Assembly (NCBI GenBank): GCA_050250915.1
Contig: JBFWNT010000005.1
Span: 1 to 64,000 of the forward strand
Length of the DNA: 64,000 nucleotides
Direction: 5' to 3'
Source of the DNA: Miltoncostaea sp050250915
GTDB lineage: Bacteria > Actinomycetota > Thermoleophilia > Miltoncostaeales > Miltoncostaeaceae
The notes beneath the pieces are model-generated. The model saw only the letters and a list, made by a program, of their open reading frames with translations, did not search any database and was not told the origin of the DNA. The translations under genes were made by a program, and so were the position numbers. Positions 43,662 through 53,182 of this stretch are shown here, one piece after another. The stretch's first letter is position 1; the number at the start of each line of letters is the position of its first letter.

Positions 43662-44906
43662 TCAGCCGTCCAGCGCGTCGCGCCGGCGCGCCAGCTCGGC
43701 CCGCTCGACGTCGTTGCCGCCCAGGCTGATCGCCCGGTCGTAGGCCGCACGGGCGGCGTCGCGATCGCCGGTCCGGCGCAGCAGGTCGGCGTGGGCGGCG
43801 TGCAGCGGGGGGTACCGCGCCATGCGCGGCTCGTCGAGCAGGGGCGCGACCAGTTCCAGCCCGGCCTCCGGCCCCTCCGCGAAGCCGACCGCCACCGCGC
43901 GGTTCAGCTCCACCACGGGCGACGGCGCCAGGCGGCCGAGCGCGGCGTAGAGCTCCGCGATGGCGGCCCAGTCGACCTCCTCCTCCGACGGGGCGTCGAC
44001 GTGGAGCGCCGCGATGGCCGCCTGCACCTGGAACGGGCCGGGGCGGCGCAGGGCCATCGCGGCGTCGAGCGCGGCGAGCCCCTCCTGGATGCGGGCGCCG
44101 TCCCACCGGTCGCGGTCCTGGCGGTCGAGGGGGACGAAGCGGCCGGCGGCGTCGCGGCGCGCGGCGCGGCGGGCGTCGTGCAGCAGCATCAGCGCCAGCA
44201 GGCCGCGGGCCTCGGCGTCGTCGGGCATGAGCTCGCACACCAGGCGCCCCAGCCGGATCGCCTCGTCGCACAGGCCCTCGCGCACCAGGTCGTCGCCGGC
44301 GGTGGCGCCGTAGCCCTCGTTGAACACCAGGTACAGCACCTGGAGCACGGCGGCGGTGCGGTCCGGGAGCTCCTCGTCGGGCGGCACCCGGTAGGGGATG
44401 CCGGCGTCGGCGATCTTGCGCTTGGCGCGCACGATCCGCTGGGCGACGGCCGGCTCGGCCACCAGGAACGCCCGCGCGATCTCGGCGGTGGTGAGGCCGC
44501 CGAGCGACCGCAGCGTCAGGGCCACCCGGGCCGGCGGGGCCAGCGCGGGGTGGCAGCAGGTGAAGATCAGGCGCAGGCGGTCGTCGCGGATCATCGACCC
44601 CTCCTCCTCGTCCGGGTGCTCCTGCGCCTCCAGGCGCACGAGCTCGGCCAGCCGCTCGGCGCGGCCGGCCGCGGCGCGCTCGCGCCGCAGCCGGTCGATC
44701 GCCTTGCGCTGCGCCGTGGTCGTGATCCAGGCGGCCGGGTTCGCCGGCACGCCGTCGGCCGGCCACGTCGCCGCGGCGGCCGCGAACGCGTCCTGAACGG
44801 CGTCCTCGGCGAGGCCGAAGTCGCCGACGCGGCGCACCAGCGTGGCGAGCACCGCGCCGCGCTCCTCGCGGAAGACGCGCTCGACGGCGGCCGCCGGGGC
44901 CGTCAC
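43662..44906 (-). CDS. ECF42-type RNA polymerase sigma factor with long C-terminal extension
   Basis: A 414-residue ECF sigma factor. Region 2 is VERVFREERGAVLATLVRRVGDFGLAEDAVQDAF. Region 4 includes LRSLGGLTTAEIARAFLVAEPAVAQRIVRAKRKI. The 200-residue C-terminal DUF6596/TPR-like extension (LVFNEGYGA, ELMPDDAEARGLLALMLLHDARR) identifies the ECF42 group, in which it replaces an anti-sigma factor. The GTG overlaps the stop of the YCII gene upstream, the conserved ECF42 partner. Confidence 0.93.
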   Translation of the reverse strand: MTAPAAAVERVFREERGAVLATLVRRVGDFGLAEDAVQDAFAAAAATWPADGVPANPAAWITTTAQRKAIDRLRRERAAAGRAERLAELVRLEAQEHPDEEEGSMIRDDRLRLIFTCCHPALAPPARVALTLRSLGGLTTAEIARAFLVAEPAVAQRIVRAKRKIADAGIPYRVPPDEELPDRTAAVLQVLYLVFNEGYGATAGDDLVREGLCDEAIRLGRLVCELMPDDAEARGLLALMLLHDARRAARRDAAGRFVPLDRQDRDRWDGARIQEGLAALDAAMALRRPGPFQVQAAIAALHVDAPSEEEVDWAAIAELYAALGRLAPSPVVELNRAVAVGFAEGPEAGLELVAPLLDEPRMARYPPLHAAHADLLRRTGDRDAARAAYDRAISLGGNDVERAELARRRDALDG

Positions 44907-45265
44907 GACCCGCCCGGCCCCCAGACGGGCCGCACCTCGACCGAGCCGTACTCGGCGCTGGGGATGCGCGCCGCCCACGCCATGGCCACGTCCAGGTCGG
45001 GGGCGTCGATCAGGAAGAAGCCGGCCAGGTACTCCTTCGTCTCGGCGAACGGGCCGTCGGTGACCTCCGTCGCCCCGTCGCGCACCCGGACGGTGGTGGC
45101 CGCGTCGATCCCGGAGAGGCCCTCGTTGGCCACGAGCATGCCGGTGGCGGTGAGCTCCTCCAGGTAGCCCTGCCAGCGGGCCTGGGCGGCGGCCCAGGCG
45201 TCCTGGTCGGCCGGCGCGCCGGTGCCGTCGGTGGGCTGGTACATCAGGAGCAGGTAGCGGGACAT
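44903..45265 (-). CDS. YCII-domain (DGPF) protein, ECF42 partner
   Basis: A 120-residue YCII-related protein: SRYLLLMYQ at the start, then TVRVRDGATEVTDGPFAETKEYLAGFFLIDAPDLDVAMAWAARIPSA, the DGPF segment. ECF42 factors are found next to DGPF genes and control them, so this is probably both target and partner. GAGGAGG stands just before the ATG. First gene of the two-gene unit, divergent from the SDR gene. Confidence 0.92.
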   Translation of the reverse strand: MSRYLLLMYQPTDGTGAPADQDAWAAAQARWQGYLEELTATGMLVANEGLSGIDAATTVRVRDGATEVTDGPFAETKEYLAGFFLIDAPDLDVAMAWAARIPSAEYGSVEVRPVWGPGGS

Positions 45266-45375
45266 GGGTCCTCCTCGTCTCGTGTGGGGCCGCGGAGGTG
45301 CGGCGTCACCCGGGACGACGCCGCAGGGTGGCCGGAATCGACAGACTGGATGAAATCTTCTTCACGGGGGGCGGG

Positions 45376-46131
45376 ATGCGGCTGGAGGGCAAGGTCATCG
45401 TGGTCACGGGCGGCTCCCAGGGGATCGGCGAGGCGCTGGCGCGACGGTACGCCCGCGAGGGCGCCGCCGTCGCGATCCTCAACCGCGGCGCCGCGGCGGG
45501 CGCGGCGGTCGCCGACGCCATCGTGGCCGACGGCGGCCGTGCCGTCGCGATCCCCTGTGACGTCTCCGACGTCGACGCCCTCCCCGCCGCGGTGGACGCC
45601 GTCCACGACGCGCTCGGCCCGGTCGACGTGCTGGTCAACAACGCGGGCGCGTTCGTGATGTCGCCGCTCGGCGGCAGCGACGAGGCCGGCTTCGACCTGA
45701 TGATCGGCGCGAACCTGAAGGGCCCGTTCTTCCTCACCCAGGCCGTGCTGCCCGACTTCGAGGCCGCGGGGCGCGGCAAGGTCATCAACATCGGCTCGAT
45801 CTTCGGGAACGACGGGTTCCCCGAGTCGTCGGTCTACTGCGCCACGAAGTCGGCGATCCACATGTTCACCAAGGTCTGGGCCCTCGATCTGCGCGAGCGG
45901 AACGTCCAGGTCAACGCGATCGCCCCCGGGTTCATCGAGACGCCCCTCAACGCGGGGTTCCGCGCGAACAACGCCGACTACCGCCGCCGGGCCGACGAGC
46001 GCTTCGGGGGCCCGGGCGTGTGGATGCAGGCCGACGAGCTGACCGGCGCCGCCGTGTTCCTGGCCTCGGAGGACGCCGACTCGGTCACCGGGGCGACGCT
46101 GTACGTCGACCGGGGCTGGTCCGCCTACTAG
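45376..46131 (+). CDS. Classical SDR oxidoreductase
   Basis: A 251-residue short-chain dehydrogenase. TGGSQGIGEALARRYA is the NAD(P)-binding loop and VNNAGAFVMSPL the structural NNAG. The catalytic Ser, Tyr and Lys are in INIGSIFG and SSVYCATKSA. The C-terminal DADSVTGATLYVDRGWSAY closes the fold. Such enzymes oxidise or reduce alcohols and ketones; no substrate can be named. It is convergent with the ankyrin gene, overlapping by four bases. Confidence 0.93.
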   Translation: MRLEGKVIVVTGGSQGIGEALARRYAREGAAVAILNRGAAAGAAVADAIVADGGRAVAIPCDVSDVDALPAAVDAVHDALGPVDVLVNNAGAFVMSPLGGSDEAGFDLMIGANLKGPFFLTQAVLPDFEAAGRGKVINIGSIFGNDGFPESSVYCATKSAIHMFTKVWALDLRERNVQVNAIAPGFIETPLNAGFRANNADYRRRADERFGGPGVWMQADELTGAAVFLASEDADSVTGATLYVDRGWSAY

Positions 46132-47285
46132 GAGAGCATCGCCTCCGCGTCGGCCTGGTGGGCGTGGCGCGCCCAGTCGGCGGGTGTGCCGCCGTGGCGG
46201 CCGTCGCGCGCCGTGGGGTCGGCGCCCGCCTCCAGCAGGGCGGCGATCACGGCGGTCTCGCCGTCGCTCGCGGCGAGGTGAAGGGGCGTGCAGCCCTCGC
46301 CGTGGTCGGGACCGCCGAACGTGGTGGGGCCCGACGGGTCGACGCCCAGGTCCAGCAGCCGGCGCAGCGCGCCGAGGTGGCCCGACGCCGCCGCCCACGC
46401 GAGCGGGGTGCCGCGGTAGACGTCGCGGGCGGGATCGGCGCCCAGGGCCACGAGCGCCTCGATGGCCTCGGGCTGGTCGGAGCGCGCCGCCCACGCCACG
46501 GCCTCGTCGCGCACCTCCGCGGGGTCGTCCGAGGGGCGCCACGCCGGGAAGCCGCCGTGCGGGCGGTAGAAGCCTCGACCCGCCCCGGCGGCGGGGGTGC
46601 CGTGGAGGTCCGCGATCAGGTCGGTCATGCCGAGGCCCGCGGCGACCCGCAGGTTGCCGGGCGCCAGGCCCAACTCGTCGACGAGCGCGGGCGGCACGGG
46701 GTGGCCCCAGAACAGCGCCATCACCAGGGGCGTGCCGCCTGCGCCCCGCGCGGAGTCGGCGGGCGGCGCGCCCGCCGCCAGCAGCATCCCGGCCAGGTCC
46801 GGCCGGCCCATGTACGCCGCCTGGTGCAGGGGCGCCCAGCCGTGGACGTTCCCCAGGCCCGGGTCGGCGCCGGCGGCCAGCAGCAGGCCCACGGCGCGCG
46901 GGTCGCCCTGGGCGGTCGCGATGCCGAGCAGGTGGTTGCCGTTGGTCCCCCGCACCGCGACCAGGCCGGGCGAGGCGGTGATGAGCTCGCCGAGCACGTC
47001 GGGGCGGCGGTTCTCGATCGCGTGGAAGGCCCGCACGAACGGGTCGTCCGGGTCGACCACCGGGGCCGCGGGGGACTCCATCGCCGCCCAGCTCGGGAAC
47101 CCGTGGGCGCGCGCCAGGGCCATCCGCGCCCCCTCCAGCGTGGGCGGCGCGTCCCATCGCCGCAGCCACTCGACGGCCGTCGGGGTGCCGTCCTGCACCG
47201 ACGCGAACAGGCCTGCGGCGCGGTCGGCGAGGTAATCGGCACCCTCGCGGTACGCGTGCTCCCGGGCGTCGTCGTCGGTGGCCAT
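46128..47285 (-). CDS. Ankyrin-repeat protein
   Basis: A 385-residue soluble protein of tandem ankyrin repeats, for example HGWAPLHQAAYMGRPDLAGMLLAAGAPP, RGTPLAWAAASGHLGALRRLLDLGVDP and CTPLHLAASDGETAVIAALLEAGADP, giving at least six repeats over about 100-380. The N-terminal 90 residues look like a helical cap. The ATG at 47285 is supported by a TAGGTT box seven bases before. Partner and role are unknown; ankyrin stacks normally bind proteins. Confidence 0.88.
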   Translation of the reverse strand: MATDDDAREHAYREGADYLADRAAGLFASVQDGTPTAVEWLRRWDAPPTLEGARMALARAHGFPSWAAMESPAAPVVDPDDPFVRAFHAIENRRPDVLGELITASPGLVAVRGTNGNHLLGIATAQGDPRAVGLLLAAGADPGLGNVHGWAPLHQAAYMGRPDLAGMLLAAGAPPADSARGAGGTPLVMALFWGHPVPPALVDELGLAPGNLRVAAGLGMTDLIADLHGTPAAGAGRGFYRPHGGFPAWRPSDDPAEVRDEAVAWAARSDQPEAIEALVALGADPARDVYRGTPLAWAAASGHLGALRRLLDLGVDPSGPTTFGGPDHGEGCTPLHLAASDGETAVIAALLEAGADPTARDGRHGGTPADWARHAHQADAEAMLS

Positions 47286-47298
47286 CGACGGGAACCTA
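47286..47298 (-). promoter_or_regulatory. Leaderless -10 box of the ankyrin gene
   Basis: TAGGTT on the minus strand (47293-47298) is seven bases before the ATG at 47285. Confidence 0.45.
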
Positions 47299-47348
47299 TC
47301 CCGGCGGAGGACGATCACGCGCCCCCGGCCCCCGGGTACGGCCCGCCC

Positions 47349-47574
47349 ATGACCGTCTCCGCCGTCGTCGTGAACCGCACCCTCAAGCCGGGTGCTCGAG
47401 CGGATGGACGCGATGATCGCGGAGACCGACGACGAGGGGCGGCCCCTGGCCTACGGCAAGGTGGGCGGGGTGGTGGTGACCGGCAACGGGGACGGCGCGC
47501 ACCACGTGATCGCCGAGGTCGCCCAGCCGCTCATCGACATCGGCTTCACCGTGCCGGGGCAGGCGTGGACCTAG
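47349..47574 (+). pseudogene. Remnant of a flavodoxin-like NAD(P)H oxidoreductase with internal deletion
   Basis: The ATG at 47349 opens MTVSAVVVNRTLKP, the first beta strand of a flavodoxin-fold reductase. Right after it, in another frame, stands VLERMDAMIAETDDEGRPLAYGKVGGVVVTGNGDGAHHVIAEVAQPLIDIGFTVPGQAWT, the family's C-terminal half. About 90 residues with the FMN phosphate loop are missing at the junction near 47390. The C-terminal end is also cut, at the TAG at 47572-47574, which abuts the opposing kinase gene. It looks like a deletion derivative and is unlikely to be functional. Confidence 0.75.
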
Positions 47575-48970
47575 GCGCGCCCGGCGGCCGGTGAGCGCCG
47601 GGCGGTGGCGGGGATCCGGACCACCGCCCGCAGCCCTCCGCCGGGCGCCTCGTCCAGCCGGACGGTGCCGCCGTCGGCCTCCACCAGGCGCTTCACGATG
47701 GCGAGCCCCAGGCCCGAGCCGTGGCGGTCGTCCCGCCCGCGCCAGAAGCGGTCGAAGGCGTGCTCGCGCGACTCGGCGTCCATCCCCGGGCCCGCGTCGG
47801 TCACCGAGATCTCGGCGGCGGTGCCGTCGGCCGTCGCGGCCAGCGTCACCGAGGTGCCCGGCGGGGCGGCCTCGATCGCGTTGGCCAGCAGGTTGTCGAG
47901 CACCTGCTCCAGCGCCCCGTCCGCCAGCTCGCAGCGGATCCCGGGCGGCGCCGACACCTCCAGCGCCACGCCCGCCTCGGCCGCCGCCGCCCCCCACGCC
48001 TCGCCGCGGCCCTCCAGCAGCGGCGCCACGTCCCGCACGGCCCGCCCGGGCGCGCGCCGGTCGGCCCGCGCGAGCGCGAGCAGCCCGTTCACCATCCGCG
48101 ACAGCCGCTCCACCTCCTCCAGGGCGCCGTCCAGGTCGCCCTCGGTGGCCGGATCGGCGTCGTAGCGCAGGTTCTCGATCCGCAGGCGCAGGGCCGTGAG
48201 CGGGCTCCGCAGCTGGTGCGACGCGTCGGCGACGAACTGCTCCTGGGTTCCGACCAGCACGTCCAGCCGCGCGACCATGTCGTTGAAGGCGTGCGCCACC
48301 TCCCGCACCTCCTCCGGGCCGCTCGAGGCGTCGGCGCGCACCGTCAGGTCGCCGCCCTCCGCCGCGCGCGTCGCGTCACGGAGGTCGGTGAGGGGCCGGC
48401 TGACCCACCGGGCGAGCCACATCCCGGCCAGCGCGACCACCGCCAGCACCAGCAGCGCGATCGATCCGAGCACCAGCCAGTAGCGCAGCACCAGGGAGTC
48501 GACGCGGGAGGTGGGCACGCTCGCCCGCACGGCGCCGAACACGCGGCCGCCCGATGCCACCGGCACCGCGACGTACAGCAGCGTCTGGCCGAGCGTCTCC
48601 GACCGCCGGGTCCCGGTGGCGACGCCGCCGCCGAGCGCGGTCGCGATCTCCGGGCGGGTCGAGAAGTCGCGGCCCAGCTCGCGGGCCGTGTCGGAGTCGG
48701 CCAGCAGACGGCCGTCGGCGCCGACCACCACCACGCGGGCGTCGGTGGCGGCGGCGTAGCGGTCCAGGATCCCGTCGAGCGTCGGGTCGCCGGGGCCGGC
48801 GCCGTGCTGGAGCCGGTCCTCCACCAGACCGGCCAGGGCGACGGCGTCGCGCTCCACCCGCACCTGGAGGTCGCGGCGCTGGTTGCGCGCGTTCACGATC
48901 CCGAGGGGCACCTCCAGCGCCACCAGCACCACGAACGCCAGGAGCAGGTAGGTGGCGACGAGCCGCCGGG

Positions 48971-48974
<4 letters not shown>
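47571..48974 (-). CDS. Two-component sensor histidine kinase
   Basis: A 467-residue membrane kinase. Transmembrane helices about 5-25 and 165-190 flank an extracytoplasmic sensor domain (about 30-160). A HAMP domain follows (RWVSRPLTDLRDATRAAEGGDLTVRA), then HisKA with the phospho-His in DASHQLRSPLTAL, and HATPase with DNLLANAIEA (N-box), DAGPGMD and GSGLGLAIVKRLVEADGG. The signal is unknown. The GTG overlaps the stop of the response-regulator gene. It faces the flavodoxin remnant and lies next to a divergent membrane redox operon. Confidence 0.94.
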
Positions 48975-49627
<653 letters not shown>

Positions 49628-49668
49628 GGCCGCATCATGACCCGTCCGGCCGCCGGAGCGCGGCGTCC

Positions 49669-49687
49669 TACCGTTCCTTTACCGAAC
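49669..49687. promoter_or_regulatory. TACCG direct repeat, 11-base period, candidate response-regulator box
   Basis: TACCGTTC (49669-49676) and TACCGAAC (49680-49687) repeat with an 11-base period, the spacing of OmpR/PhoB half-sites. Located between the regulator gene and the divergent operon; three more ACCGT copies occur at 49739, 49752 and 49764. Confidence 0.35.
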
Positions 49688-49781
49688 CCGGGGCGACCCT
49701 TGGGGATCCCCCGGGCGATCCCTGATCCCCGCCCGCCTACCGTCCTGCTCGACCGTCAGGACGACCGTGGGAGAGGGAGCG

Positions 49782-50234
49782 ATGAAGGGACTGATCGTGG
49801 CCGGGGTGGCCGCCCTCGCAGGGGTGGCCGGTGTGGTGGGGCTCAGCGGCGCGGCGACGGGTGGAGGCGGCGACGGCGGCGACCCCGTGGGGTCGGTGCC
49901 GGCGCTCACGACCACCGCCCCCACCAGCGGGCCCACGCTGGGGGAGCGGCTGGCGGAGGTGCGCCGCGCCGAGCGCGCCGCCGAGCGGGCGATGGCGCGC
50001 ACGGCGCCCGCGTCGTTCGCGACCCCCGTCACTCCCGCGGCGCCGGTGGCCATGGCGACCACCTTCGGCCGCACCGTCACCGCGTCCGGCTCGGGCGACG
50101 ACGACGGCACCGCCGACCAGGGTCACGGCGACCGCGATCCTGCCACCGGGGCGTACATCGACGACGGCGGCCATCACGGCGGTGACGACGGCGGCCACGG
50201 ACGCGGCCGGGGCCGCGGCGGTGAGGACGACTGA
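49782..50234 (+). CDS. Exported small protein with Asp/His/Gly-rich tail
   Basis: A 150-residue protein with an N-terminal signal or anchor (about 2-26, GLIVAGVAALAGVAGVVGLSG), a polar Thr/Pro stretch, a short helical region (LGERLAEVRRAERAAERAMAR) and a C-terminal tail alternating Asp, His and Gly (DDGGHHGGDDGGHGRGRG). The tail could bind divalent metal. No family known. It shares its design with the gene at 51242. First gene of an operon divergent from the two-component system; the next start overlaps its stop by one base. Confidence 0.6.
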   Translation: MKGLIVAGVAALAGVAGVVGLSGAATGGGGDGGDPVGSVPALTTTAPTSGPTLGERLAEVRRAERAAERAMARTAPASFATPVTPAAPVAMATTFGRTVTASGSGDDDGTADQGHGDRDPATGAYIDDGGHHGGDDGGHGRGRGRGGEDD

Positions 50235-50602
50235 TGGACGCCCGAGGGCTCAGGCGGGTGGTGACCGTGGCCGTCGTCGGCGGCACCGCCGTGGTGGCCG
50301 CCGCGATCGCAGCCCATCCGTTCCCCGGCGGGGGCGGGGGCGGCGGCGTCCCCGCCACCGCCACCGACACCGCGGCGGCGGTCGCCCGGTCCCGCGAGGC
50401 GGCCGTGGCCGCCCGCGAGCGGGCGGCCCTGACGCGGCTGAAGGCCGCCGAGGCGCACCTGCGCGCCCTCGAGGCGTCCGCCTCGTCGGCGTCCGCCCCC
50501 GTGGCGGCGACCCCGGTGGCGGCGCCCGTCGCGGCGCCCGCCCCCGTGGTGCCGGTGGCGCCGGTGGCCGCGCCGCCGGTGGTCCAGAGCGGCGGCTCGT
50601 GA
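50234..50602 (+). CDS. Membrane-anchored helical protein with Ala/Val/Pro tail
   Basis: A 122-residue protein: N-terminal anchor (about 8-30), a helix with repeated A-R-x-x-A (ARSREAAVAARERAALTRLKAAEAHLRALEA), and a repetitive APVAATPVAAPVAAP tail. It looks like a cell-surface spacer or coiled-coil protein. No enzyme motif. ATG overlaps the upstream stop by one base (TGATG). A role as accessory subunit of the downstream haem protein is only inferred from position. Confidence 0.55.
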   Translation: MDARGLRRVVTVAVVGGTAVVAAAIAAHPFPGGGGGGGVPATATDTAAAVARSREAAVAARERAALTRLKAAEAHLRALEASASSASAPVAATPVAAPVAAPAPVVPVAPVAAPPVVQSGGS

Positions 50603-50630
50603 TGGCCGCGACGACGGCGGGAGGCCCGGC

Positions 50631-51245
50631 GTGACCCCGGAGATGCTGCCCTGGGTGATCTCGCGCGCCACCGGCTTCACCGCGTTCGCCCTGATCACCG
50701 CGGCCGTGGTCGCGGGGCTGCTGGTGCGCACGCGGGGCGCCGTGGGTCCGCTGAGGGGCGCGGGCATGGTCGACCTGCACCGGCACCTCTCGTTCCTCGG
50801 CCTGATCGCCATCGCCGTCCACGGCGGCGCGCTCCTCTTCGACGCCACCATCGACGTGTCGCCGGCCGCCCTCGTGGTGCCGGGGCTCATCGACTACCTG
50901 CCGGTGGCCACCGGCGTCGGCGTCGCCGTGGCCGAGCTCGCGCTGCTGATCCACCTGTCGTCGCGATACCGGGCGAGGATCGGGGTGACGGCCTGGCGCC
51001 GGCTGCACTGGCTCACGTACGCCGTGTTCATCGGCGGGGCGGCGCACGGGATCCTGAGCGGTACCGACTCGGGGGCCCGGGCGGCGCAGGTGCTCTACGG
51101 CGGCTCCGTCGCGGCCGTCGCCGCGCTCACGGGCTGGAGGGCGGCCACGGCGCGACGGGAGGCGATGTCGAAGCGGGCGGCGACGCGTCACACTGCACGC
51201 GTGGACGACGCGCGGACACGCGACCTGGAGCGGTCGGCGGCGTGA
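50631..51245 (+). CDS. Ferric-reductase-like haem membrane protein (copy 1)
   Basis: A 204-residue integral membrane protein with five to six helices. Pairs of histidines lie at helix ends: LHRHLSFLGLIAIAVHGG and RRLHWLTYAVFIGGAAHGILSGTDSG. This fits a bis-His b-type cytochrome of the ferric reductase-like transmembrane family (FRD/YedZ-like). It is clearly paralogous to the protein encoded at 59402-60133, sharing the His spacing, Y-x-PVAT and GSDTG/GTDSG. Probably transfers electrons across the membrane; partner unknown. Confidence 0.8.
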   Translation: MTPEMLPWVISRATGFTAFALITAAVVAGLLVRTRGAVGPLRGAGMVDLHRHLSFLGLIAIAVHGGALLFDATIDVSPAALVVPGLIDYLPVATGVGVAVAELALLIHLSSRYRARIGVTAWRRLHWLTYAVFIGGAAHGILSGTDSGARAAQVLYGGSVAAVAALTGWRAATARREAMSKRAATRHTARVDDARTRDLERSAA

Positions 51246-51625
51246 CGCCGCCGGGAGGCTGGCGCAGGGCGGTGCTCGTCGCCGCCGCAGTCGTCGCGGT
51301 GGCGGCCGTCGCCGTGTTCGCGAACCTCACCCTGCTGGACGCGACGGGGGAGGACCGGCTGGGCCGCCTCAACCAGGGCGACCCGACGCTCTCCGGCACC
51401 ACCGCCCAGGGGGCGGCGACCACGGCCCCGCGGACCGCCGGGACCGGCGCGGACGCGCGCACGGCCACCACCGCCCGCACCGCCACCACCGCCCCGCCGG
51501 CCACCACGGCCGCCCGCACGGCGACCGACGACCACTCGGGCCGCGGCGGCGGGGACGACTCGGCCGACGACTCCAGCGGGCGCGGCCGGGGCCGCGGCCG
51601 CGGCGGGGACGACGACGACGACTGA
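51242..51625 (+). CDS. Membrane-anchored low-complexity protein with acidic tail
   Basis: A 127-residue protein: N-terminal anchor (about 8-30), Ala/Thr-rich linker (TARTATTAPPATTAART) and a tail of Asp, Gly and Arg ending in DDDDD. GTG overlaps the stop of the haem protein gene (GTGA). Its plan mirrors the protein at 49782, although the sequences differ in detail, so both probably do the same kind of job at the cell surface, perhaps metal or polymer binding. Confidence 0.55.
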   Translation: MTPPGGWRRAVLVAAAVVAVAAVAVFANLTLLDATGEDRLGRLNQGDPTLSGTTAQGAATTAPRTAGTGADARTATTARTATTAPPATTAARTATDDHSGRGGGDDSADDSSGRGRGRGRGGDDDDD

Positions 51626-51638
51626 CCGTGTCGCACGC

Positions 51639-51657
51639 GGTCACCGTCCGGTCACCG
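51639..51657. promoter_or_regulatory. GGTCACCG direct repeat with 11-base period
   Basis: GGTCACCG occurs at 51639-51646 and 51650-51657, one DNA turn apart, between the redox operon and pabB. The period fits an OmpR/PhoB-type regulator such as the one encoded at 48971-49627. Confidence 0.3.
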
Positions 51658-51781
51658 CGGCGTAACGCACCCGCGTCGCAGCGTCGGACCCGTCCGCAGG
51701 TCGCGACGACGGCGCGCGTGGGACCCGGGACCGACACCTCCGCCGGGAGGGGCCGCCGCGCCCCTGCCGGCCGCCCACGGC

Positions 51782-53182
51782 ATGATGGGGCGCGTGCCGG
51801 CGGCCGCGCCCCTCGTCCGCGAGATCCCCTACGCCGACCCGCTCGCGCTGCTCGGCGCCGTGGCGGGCGACCCCCAGGTCGCGCTGCTCCACGGCGGGAC
51901 CCCCGACGCCCGCGGCCGCCACTCGCTGCTGGCCCTGGAGCCGTTCGGGGTGCTGCGCTGCCGCGACGGCGTCGCCGAGCGGGACGGCCGGCCGCTGTCC
52001 GCCGGGCCGTGGGACGCCCTGCGCGAGACGGTCGCGCGGCACGCGGTCGCCGCCCCCGCCGGGGTGCCGTTCGCGGGCGGCGCCGTCGGCTGGCTCGGCT
52101 ACGAGCTGGGGCGCCACCTGGAGCCGGTCCCGCGGCCGCCCGCCGGCGACCTGGACCTCCCCGAGATGGTGCTGCTGCTCTGCGACGTGGTGGTGGCGCT
52201 CGACAACGCCGCGCGCCGCGCCTGGATCGTGTCGAGCGGCCTGCCGGAGACCGACCCCGCGGCGCGGGCCGCCCGGGCGGCGGCCCGGCTGGACCACGCC
52301 GCCGACCGCCTCGCCGGCGTGCCCCCGCTGGACGCGCCGCCGGTCCCGGCCGCGGCGCCGGAGATCACCTCCAACTTCACCCGGGAGGGCTACGAGGACG
52401 CCGTGCGCCGCGTGATCGACCTCATCCTGGCCGGCGACGTCTTCCAGGCGAACCTCTCCCAGCGCTTCCGCGCCACCCTGCCGGAGGGCCTCACGCCGTT
52501 CGGCCTGTTCCGGCGCCTCGCCCACGGCAACCCGGCGCCGTTCGCCGCCTACGTGAGGGACGGCGACGACGTCGTGGCCTCCTCGTCCCCGGAGCGCTTC
52601 CTGCGCCTCGACGGCCGACGCGTGGAGACCCGCCCCATCAAGGGCACCCGCCCGCGCGGTGCCACCCCCGCCGAGGACGAGGCCCTGGCGGCCGAGCTGG
52701 CCGCCAGCGCCAAGGACCGCGCCGAGAACGTGATGATCGTGGACCTGCTGCGCAACGACCTGTCGCGCGTCTGCGAGGACGCCGGCGTCCGGGTGCCCGA
52801 GCTGTGCGCCGTCGAGCGCTTCGCCACGGTGATGCACCTGGTCTCGTCGGTCACGGGCGAGCTGCGGCCCGATGCGAGCGCGGTGGACCTCCTGGCCGCG
52901 TGCTTCCCGGGCGGCTCGATCACGGGGGCGCCGAAGATCCGCGCGATGGAGATCATCGCGGAGCTGGAGCCCACCCGTCGCGGGCCCTACTGCGGGGCGA
53001 TCGGCCTGGTGGGGTGGGACGGCGCCCTGGACACCAGCATCGCGATCCGCACGTTCGCGATCCGCGGCCGCGAGGCCACCTGGGGCGCGGGCGGCGGCAT
53101 CGTGGCCGACTCCGACCCCGCCGCCGAGTACGAGGAGACGCTCGCGAAGGCGCGGGCGCTGGTGCGGGCGCTGTCGCCGTGA
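51782..53182 (+). CDS. pabB: Aminodeoxychorismate synthase component I
   Basis: A 466-residue chorismate-binding enzyme that converts chorismate and ammonia to 4-amino-4-deoxychorismate for folate synthesis. The PIKGTRPRG motif, with the PabB-type Lys where TrpE has Ala, favours PabB over anthranilate synthase. DRAENVMIVDLLRNDLSRVCE, SSVTGELR and ACFPGGSITGAPKIRAMEII are the remaining chorismate-binding signatures. The exact start is uncertain among ATG 51782, ATG 51785 and GTG 51794. It overlaps pabA by GTGA. Confidence 0.92.
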   Translation: MMGRVPAAAPLVREIPYADPLALLGAVAGDPQVALLHGGTPDARGRHSLLALEPFGVLRCRDGVAERDGRPLSAGPWDALRETVARHAVAAPAGVPFAGGAVGWLGYELGRHLEPVPRPPAGDLDLPEMVLLLCDVVVALDNAARRAWIVSSGLPETDPAARAARAAARLDHAADRLAGVPPLDAPPVPAAAPEITSNFTREGYEDAVRRVIDLILAGDVFQANLSQRFRATLPEGLTPFGLFRRLAHGNPAPFAAYVRDGDDVVASSSPERFLRLDGRRVETRPIKGTRPRGATPAEDEALAAELAASAKDRAENVMIVDLLRNDLSRVCEDAGVRVPELCAVERFATVMHLVSSVTGELRPDASAVDLLAACFPGGSITGAPKIRAMEIIAELEPTRRGPYCGAIGLVGWDGALDTSIAIRTFAIRGREATWGAGGGIVADSDPAAEYEETLAKARALVRALSP

